Below, one piece after another: positions 59,366-64,000 of a DNA stretch of 64,000 nucleotides; positions within the stretch are counted from its first letter, which is position 1, and the number at the start of each line of letters is the position of its first letter. Origin of the DNA: Desulfobacteraceae bacterium UBA2174 (GTDB lineage Bacteria > Desulfobacterota > Desulfobacteria > Desulfobacterales > UBA2174); contig DCWA01000020.1 in NCBI GenBank assembly GCA_002327445.1, positions 62,001-126,000 of the forward strand. Reading direction: 5' to 3'. A program made the translations under genes and the position numbers. The notes below the pieces were generated by a model. It was given only the letters and a program-made list of their open reading frames with translations, made no database searches and was not told the origin of the DNA.

Positions 59366-62300
59366 ATGGCACTACAAGGATTTGACAAAACTTACTATCT
59401 CAATGCGAAGCTTGCTGCTCTGCAGACCGAGTACCCCGAGTGGGCCAGCAAGACGGCCGCCGATCTGGAGGCGTACTTCGCAAACGTTGGCTTGACGGCT
59501 GAGGACCACTACAACCTCTACGGCTGGAAGGAAGGCCTGGGTCCCAACGCCTATTTCGATGCCGAGGAGTACAAGCTGGCCAAGGCCACGGCCATGTTCG
59601 ATGACAACCTTTACCTGTCTGTTGGAGATGCGCTGGCGGCTTTCGAGGCGGCCTGGGGCGACCAGGATCCCTACCTGCACTACCTGCAGTATGGCGCGGC
59701 CGAAGGCATCAATCCTTCCAACGACTTCGATTCATCCGACTATCTTGCCGCCAAGCTTGCTGCCCTGCAGGCAAACCCAGAAACAGCAGCCGACTGGGCG
59801 GACAAGACCGTCGATGATCTTCTGGATGTCTTTGTTGACGCCGGTTTGACCCCCCTGACCCATTTTATTCTCTATGGCGCGGATGAGGGCCTGGCCGCGC
59901 CGCCGGTGCCCGAGGACGAGCAGGTGACGCCGGGAACAGAAATCCCGCCGGTGGAAGGTGAGACCATCACCCTGACCGACGGCGTGGACAACGTCCAGAT
60001 CGCCACGGTCAATACCGTCGACACCGTCATCGGCGTGGTGGACGGTGACGAGTCCACCTTCAGCGTGGGTGACGTGATCGAAGGCAACGGCCATACGGTG
60101 CTGAAACTGGCGGTGGCCGAAGGCGGTGACGCCGATTACGCAACGCTCAGCGATATCGACCAGATCAACATCCTCGCCGGCACCAGCGGCGGCGACAGGG
60201 GGGAATTATTTTTGGCACAGGTCGCCACCGGGGTCAACTTCAACGCGGTCGACTGGACCGGCATCGGTTCGGTAAACCTCGTCAGTGGTGTGGACGGATT
60301 GGGGGTCCGGGTCGATAATCTCGAGAGCACCACTGCGCTGTCGATTTCCGATGCGGTTGGCGGAAGGGTTGAAGCGGACTATACCAATGACATCTGGGTT
60401 CAGATTGAGACCGATCGAGACAGCGCCATTTCCTTCATGGACGGCGATGTCGATGCCGTGGTCGCGACGGACGAAGATGTCAAGTTCGGTATGCGGGCGA
60501 CCGACGACGATGTCGATGTGGTGGTCGGCGACGTGTCCATGGTGGGCACGGATGCGAATTGGGCCGGGCTCGATGTTGGGAATTGGTATGACAAGGGGGA
60601 CGTCACCCTTGGCAACGTGATCATCGAGGGTTTCGATACAATCTATATGAACATTGATAACGAGGAAAGTGGAACGCTGCCTGCCAACCTTGCGGTAGGT
60701 GACGTGACGCTGGACGTAAACGCGGCGGGCTACTTGATTGCCGGCATTGAAAATTATGGCAATGGAGCTCCCGCCGGCAACTTGACGCTGGGCAACGTTG
60801 ATATTGAACTTGCCGCTGCGGCCTCCGGCTACTTCCAGGCCACAAACGCTGGCGGTATCGCCGCCGGCGACCTGACGGTAGGTGACGTCTCGGTAAAGCT
60901 GGCGACCGATGCGGTTATAGGTTCAATAGGTGATATAATTCCATCGAAAGTCGCAACCAATAACGCCATTGATTATAACCTCTCCTTCATCAATGTTGCA
61001 GAAACCGCCGGCAACCTGACCATCGGTAATATTGCTCTGGACATGGGTATCAATACGTTTCTGGCTGGAAGCAACGAACTTCAGTCCCTTGGAACCGCTG
61101 GCAGTGTTGGCGACACTACCATCGGCGACCTGACAGTGCTGGCCGATGATGGCGCTGAGCTGAATTACCATCCCGTTGATATTGACGCCAATGGCGATGC
61201 CGGCAACGTGACCCAAGGCAACGTTGATGTCACTCTGGGTGTGTCGGCTGAGGCTTACCTGCACAACAATGTCCATTCCGAAGGCGGCGATATCGGCGAC
61301 TACAGCCGTGGTGACGTGTCCCTTGTAGCAGGCCAGGGCAGCGACATTCAGATGACTGACGGCCTCTATGCAAATAACGGAGACATCGGAGATGTCACCA
61401 TTGGTGATGTGGCTCTTTCCGCAGGGGTTAGCGCCGCTGCCTCCTACACGATTAACTCATATGCGACTTCCTCGGAAATCGGTAATATCGCGGTGGGCGA
61501 TGTCTCTGTGAACGCGGCGGGCAAGAATGCCTACGCGGATTTTTACGAGTACATCTATTCTGAAGATGTGGGAACGACCACTTACGGCGATGTATCCCTG
61601 GCGGCCAACGGTGACGGAGCGAATGCCTTATTCTATCTTTTCAACAGTGCGACCGACTCGGCCGGTGACACCACCCTGGGAAACTTCGACCTGAGCATTG
61701 ATACGCTCGCCGAGAAGACTGCTTACGTGAAAGCTCACATCGCCATCGACAATGGCGACGTAACCATCGGCGACATTACTTTGGGCTCCACCAGTGTGCA
61801 AAGCCTAACAGACACTTTGATGGCCTATACTGTCGATTTTAATGCTCATGCCTATAACGGCACCCTGACCGTGGGCGACATCACGGTGACCGGCGGGGAC
61901 GGCAAGGCGGACAATTTCGCCGACATAGCCAACTGGCTCAATCTGTCCAGCAGCGAGAAGGTCGTCATCGGCAACGTGGACTACAGCGGCTACGGCGGCG
62001 GTGCGGTCACGGCCAATGTAATCGATGTTTCCGGCTACGGCGGCGCCGCGGAGGTCATCGGTTCCGACCAGAAGGATATGATTTACGACAACAAGGGCAT
62101 CAATGCCATGACCGGCGGCGACGGCGCCGACACATTTGTGATCAACGCCGCCAACTCCGGCAAAACGGCGACAACCGTCGATCAGATTCTTGATTTTAAT
62201 GACGCCGACGGGGACAAGATCGACCTTGGCGTGGTGATCAACGAGTTCAACTACTCCGAAGGCACCCATGCCGATTTCGACACCTTCCTGGCGGCGGCCA

Positions 62301-62461
62301 ATGCGGCCGACAAGGCGGCTTACAGCGGCCTGGTGGCCGGTGACGTCTGGGTGGCGGTGGACAACAACGGCGATCTGGCTGTGAATTACGTCATCCAGCT
62401 GGTGGGCGTAAACAGCCTGGGCGACATCGACATTGCTTCGTTCGACCCCATTGCCGGGTAA
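59366..62461 (+). CDS. Large repeat-containing surface (S-layer-like) protein secreted by type I system
   Basis: The ~1031-residue acidic protein has no cysteine and no N-terminal signal peptide. Residues 1-180 hold three copies of a helical unit ending in YNLYGWKEGLGPNAYFD-type sequence. Residues about 200-385 are beta-rich. Residues about 390-880 contain about 15 copies of a unit with GDVTxGDV (x variable, G D or N) at a mean spacing near 31 residues. The C terminus has an RTX-like module (MTGGDGADTFVI, then ILDFNDADGDKIDLG) and a final IASFDPIAG, typical of C-terminal type I secretion signals. ATG 59366 is chosen because GGGAGG lies six bases before it; ATG 59360 overlaps that site. It is a good candidate for the substrate of the neighbouring exporter. 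Confidence 0.8.
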   Translation: MALQGFDKTYYLNAKLAALQTEYPEWASKTAADLEAYFANVGLTAEDHYNLYGWKEGLGPNAYFDAEEYKLAKATAMFDDNLYLSVGDALAAFEAAWGDQDPYLHYLQYGAAEGINPSNDFDSSDYLAAKLAALQANPETAADWADKTVDDLLDVFVDAGLTPLTHFILYGADEGLAAPPVPEDEQVTPGTEIPPVEGETITLTDGVDNVQIATVNTVDTVIGVVDGDESTFSVGDVIEGNGHTVLKLAVAEGGDADYATLSDIDQINILAGTSGGDRGELFLAQVATGVNFNAVDWTGIGSVNLVSGVDGLGVRVDNLESTTALSISDAVGGRVEADYTNDIWVQIETDRDSAISFMDGDVDAVVATDEDVKFGMRATDDDVDVVVGDVSMVGTDANWAGLDVGNWYDKGDVTLGNVIIEGFDTIYMNIDNEESGTLPANLAVGDVTLDVNAAGYLIAGIENYGNGAPAGNLTLGNVDIELAAAASGYFQATNAGGIAAGDLTVGDVSVKLATDAVIGSIGDIIPSKVATNNAIDYNLSFINVAETAGNLTIGNIALDMGINTFLAGSNELQSLGTAGSVGDTTIGDLTVLADDGAELNYHPVDIDANGDAGNVTQGNVDVTLGVSAEAYLHNNVHSEGGDIGDYSRGDVSLVAGQGSDIQMTDGLYANNGDIGDVTIGDVALSAGVSAAASYTINSYATSSEIGNIAVGDVSVNAAGKNAYADFYEYIYSEDVGTTTYGDVSLAANGDGANALFYLFNSATDSAGDTTLGNFDLSIDTLAEKTAYVKAHIAIDNGDVTIGDITLGSTSVQSLTDTLMAYTVDFNAHAYNGTLTVGDITVTGGDGKADNFADIANWLNLSSSEKVVIGNVDYSGYGGGAVTANVIDVSGYGGAAEVIGSDQKDMIYDNKGINAMTGGDGADTFVINAANSGKTATTVDQILDFNDADGDKIDLGVVINEFNYSEGTHADFDTFLAAANAADKAAYSGLVAGDVWVAVDNNGDLAVNYVIQLVGVNSLGDIDIASFDPIAG

Positions 62462-62497
62462 TGCCAGTCGCTTAACGCCGCAACCAAAGTAGACCAA

Positions 62498-62529
62498 GGG
62501 GCCTGTGTGTATCACAGGCCCTTTTTTTT
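62498..62529 (+). terminator. Intrinsic terminator of the surface-protein gene
   Basis: GGGCCTGTG (62498-62506) and CACAGGCCC (62513-62521) form a perfect 9-base-pair stem with a 6-base loop, followed by eight T. Confidence 0.93.
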
Positions 62530-62560
62530 CAATGACGATCCAGCATGTTACAGGCTTGTC

Positions 62561-63016
62561 ATGAGCGAATATCTCCCAACAACAAGAGAAAACAAACCTA
62601 AAGAGGAATTTCTCTGGATCATCGAGGCCCAGCACGACTTTCTGGACCGATTTTGCCTGGTCGTCGGCCTGGACCGCGACAGCGCCGTCCCCCTGATCTT
62701 CACCCTGAAACCGGATCGCTTCGCCCCCGCGCGCCTGACGTTTCCTTCCGCCCGTTGCCCTCGACCGGAGCCATGGCTCAAGGTGTTGGGCCTTCTTTAC
62801 CTGCGCCACACCCCCTTCAAGCTCTACCAGGCCACCGGCCAAGAGGATGCTCTGACATCCCTGACCCAACTCAGCCCTGCCATCGACCGTGAACTGGGAG
62901 AACTGTTGGGCCTTGCCGCCAAGGGGAAGATCGGTCAACTGCGAAATTTTTCACAGATGCTGGAAAAAGTTTTCGCGCGATTGCAAAGCTTGACAGTGAA
63001 CGGAATCAAGTATTGA
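62561..63016 (+). CDS. Uncharacterised 151-residue protein
   Basis: I do not recognise this family. The product is soluble and rather hydrophobic in parts, with FLWIIEAQHDFLDRF near the N terminus, a proline/arginine-rich centre, and two helical segments toward the C terminus (LTSLTQLSPAIDRELGELLG and LRNFSQMLEKVFARLQSL). There is no signal peptide. The start ATG 62561 lies after the terminator of the surface-protein gene; the longer frame to 62507 starts inside that terminator and is rejected. It faces the SapC gene convergently, and may belong to the same surface system. Confidence 0.65.
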   Translation: MSEYLPTTRENKPKEEFLWIIEAQHDFLDRFCLVVGLDRDSAVPLIFTLKPDRFAPARLTFPSARCPRPEPWLKVLGLLYLRHTPFKLYQATGQEDALTSLTQLSPAIDRELGELLGLAAKGKIGQLRNFSQMLEKVFARLQSLTVNGIKY

Positions 63017-63050
63017 AAAAATACGGCAGATTCGTTTTCTGATCGCAAAT

Positions 63051-63815
63051 TTATTCATCAAAGCGAATAAACTCGCCGTCATCGGAAATCATCGCAGTCG
63101 GTTGTTCCTCCGTTGACGCCATGTTGGCACGCATGGCGTCAAGTTTTTTTAGCACAGCCATATTTCCCATCGAAAAGAGCTGCCCGTAGGCCAATGGCAA
63201 CGCTCTGGTCTTGCGCAGTTGGTTGAACATCGCATCTTCGACTTTCTGAAGTCGGGTTTCGTCTATGCGGTATAGGCCTCCAATTGACTTTTCATCGATT
63301 TCCAGATGCCAGGGTGCAATCACCCCTGCTCTGGATAACGCGGACACGGCATCCTCGGTAATTTTTCTGTTCTTTTCTATGGCGTTGAGAAAATCAATGA
63401 CCTCCTGCAGGGGTTTGGATATGTTGCCCGCGTCATCAAAAAAAGGTTGGCCGACGCCCTTATCATCGACGATGAGACCGGAATCTTCGTCCACGCACAA
63501 TACCAGGTTCGTCTGCCCTTCGACTTTTGCCAATCGGAACGGAAAACTCCTGAAAACCGATGGAATATACCCACCGAGCCATTTGCCATCAGGCGCTACA
63601 AAACAGTTCCCGGTGGCGCCCATGGACAATATACCGCATAAAACAAAGCGGTTTTCACGTTTGATAAAGGCCATAGGGAGGCTCAGAACGGCCCTGGGCA
63701 GCTCGGCGGCGAAAAGAGGCGCAAAGCGATAGGAAGACGCAAATGAAAAAGAAGAAAAACCCTGCCAGGATTTATCTCCATGGCGTGCTTTGGTTACCGC
63801 TACGATATCGGGCAT
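63051..63815 (-). CDS. SapC-family protein
   Basis: The ~254-residue protein matches the SapC family, named from the S-layer secretion locus of Campylobacter fetus. Diagnostic features are WQGFSSFSFASSYRFAPLFA, AELPRAVLSLPMAFIKR and the highly typical GGYIPSVFRSFPFRLA. The function of SapC is not established. ATG 63815 is chosen, with AAAGGAAG seven bases before it; the frame to 63875 adds a leader of uncertain coding value. Its position next to a type I surface-protein gene fits an S-layer link. Confidence 0.88.
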   Translation of the reverse strand: MPDIVAVTKARHGDKSWQGFSSFSFASSYRFAPLFAAELPRAVLSLPMAFIKRENRFVLCGILSMGATGNCFVAPDGKWLGGYIPSVFRSFPFRLAKVEGQTNLVLCVDEDSGLIVDDKGVGQPFFDDAGNISKPLQEVIDFLNAIEKNRKITEDAVSALSRAGVIAPWHLEIDEKSIGGLYRIDETRLQKVEDAMFNQLRKTRALPLAYGQLFSMGNMAVLKKLDAMRANMASTEEQPTAMISDDGEFIRFDE

Positions 63816-64000
63816 GAGAAAACTTCCTTTTGATGATCTTAAATTCAAAAAGGCTCTATTTTCCTTGGAAATCAAGATTTCGGCCGGCCATTACATGATG
63901 TTTCTTCTTTTTGTCATCGTATCGTCGTGCTTGGTGCAAACAAGTTCTGATTGACCCCCACAGAGCCCACACCAGCAATACGGCGCAAGCCAGTAGTATC
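63816..64000. other. Leader of SapC gene and window end
   Basis: The last ~185 bases hold the upstream region of the SapC gene and no recognisable gene. The next gene is beyond the window. Confidence 0.5.

Overview
The window looks like chromosomal DNA of a GC-rich, Gram-negative anaerobe of the Desulfobacterota, most like a complete-oxidising sulfate reducer of the Desulfosarcina type. This is inferred from gene content: 2-oxoacid:ferredoxin oxidoreductase beside TCA-cycle enzymes, a TAXI-type TRAP transporter with a DUF1850 partner, and an outer-membrane type I secretion system. No rRNA gene, insertion sequence, prophage or CRISPR array was seen.

Layout. 1-1.3 kb: a stand-alone NFACT-R protein and an amidohydrolase. 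1.7-7.2 kb, minus strand: alpha/beta hydrolase, a small acidic protein, korA (gamma-alpha fusion), korB and fumC. 7.5-14.7 kb, plus strand: sucA, sucB, lpdA, a UbiG-like methyltransferase and UbiE/MenG, so the 2-oxoglutarate step can apparently be run by both a ferredoxin-linked and an NAD-linked enzyme. 14.9-18.6 kb: TAXI TRAP transporter. 18.7-20.3 kb: a 43-residue membrane microprotein, a possible structured RNA and a Fic protein. 34.5-20.6 kb, minus strand: Rho-N-like protein, HAD hydrolase, xerC, hslVU, argB-argD-argF-argG-argH, lipoprotein, dapF, folK, transaldolase, pgsA, tRNA-Gly and tRNA-Cys. 49.2-35.2 kb, minus strand: a surface-polysaccharide cluster (flippase, methyltransferase, three glycosyltransferases, asparagine synthase, a UDP-FucNAc-like pathway, WecA/WbpL-like initiating transferase, WbpM/PglF-like dehydratase). 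It contains an orphan AbrB-type antitoxin and is flanked by a Phd/PIN toxin-antitoxin pair.

51.7-63.8 kb is the most unusual part. A minus-strand operon begins with a ribbon-helix-helix protein whose promoter lies inside a palindrome. It continues with a small uncharacterised protein, two different type I secretion ABC transporters, a HlyD adaptor and a TolC channel. Divergent from it, behind a strong-looking promoter, is a cysteine-free protein of about 1031 residues with roughly 15 copies of a ~31-residue GDVT-type repeat and a C-terminal RTX-like module. A SapC-family gene (named from S-layer loci) lies just beyond. I read this as a self-contained S-layer or surface-array system.

A second genome-wide feature is that most gene junctions carry low-complexity intergenic repeats belonging to at least eight unrelated word families (for example TCCGAC words, GGTTGGTCGGGTTTGTGGGG words and TGTCATCCCGAG words). 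They recur at distant sites in the window and give rise to many false open reading frames.
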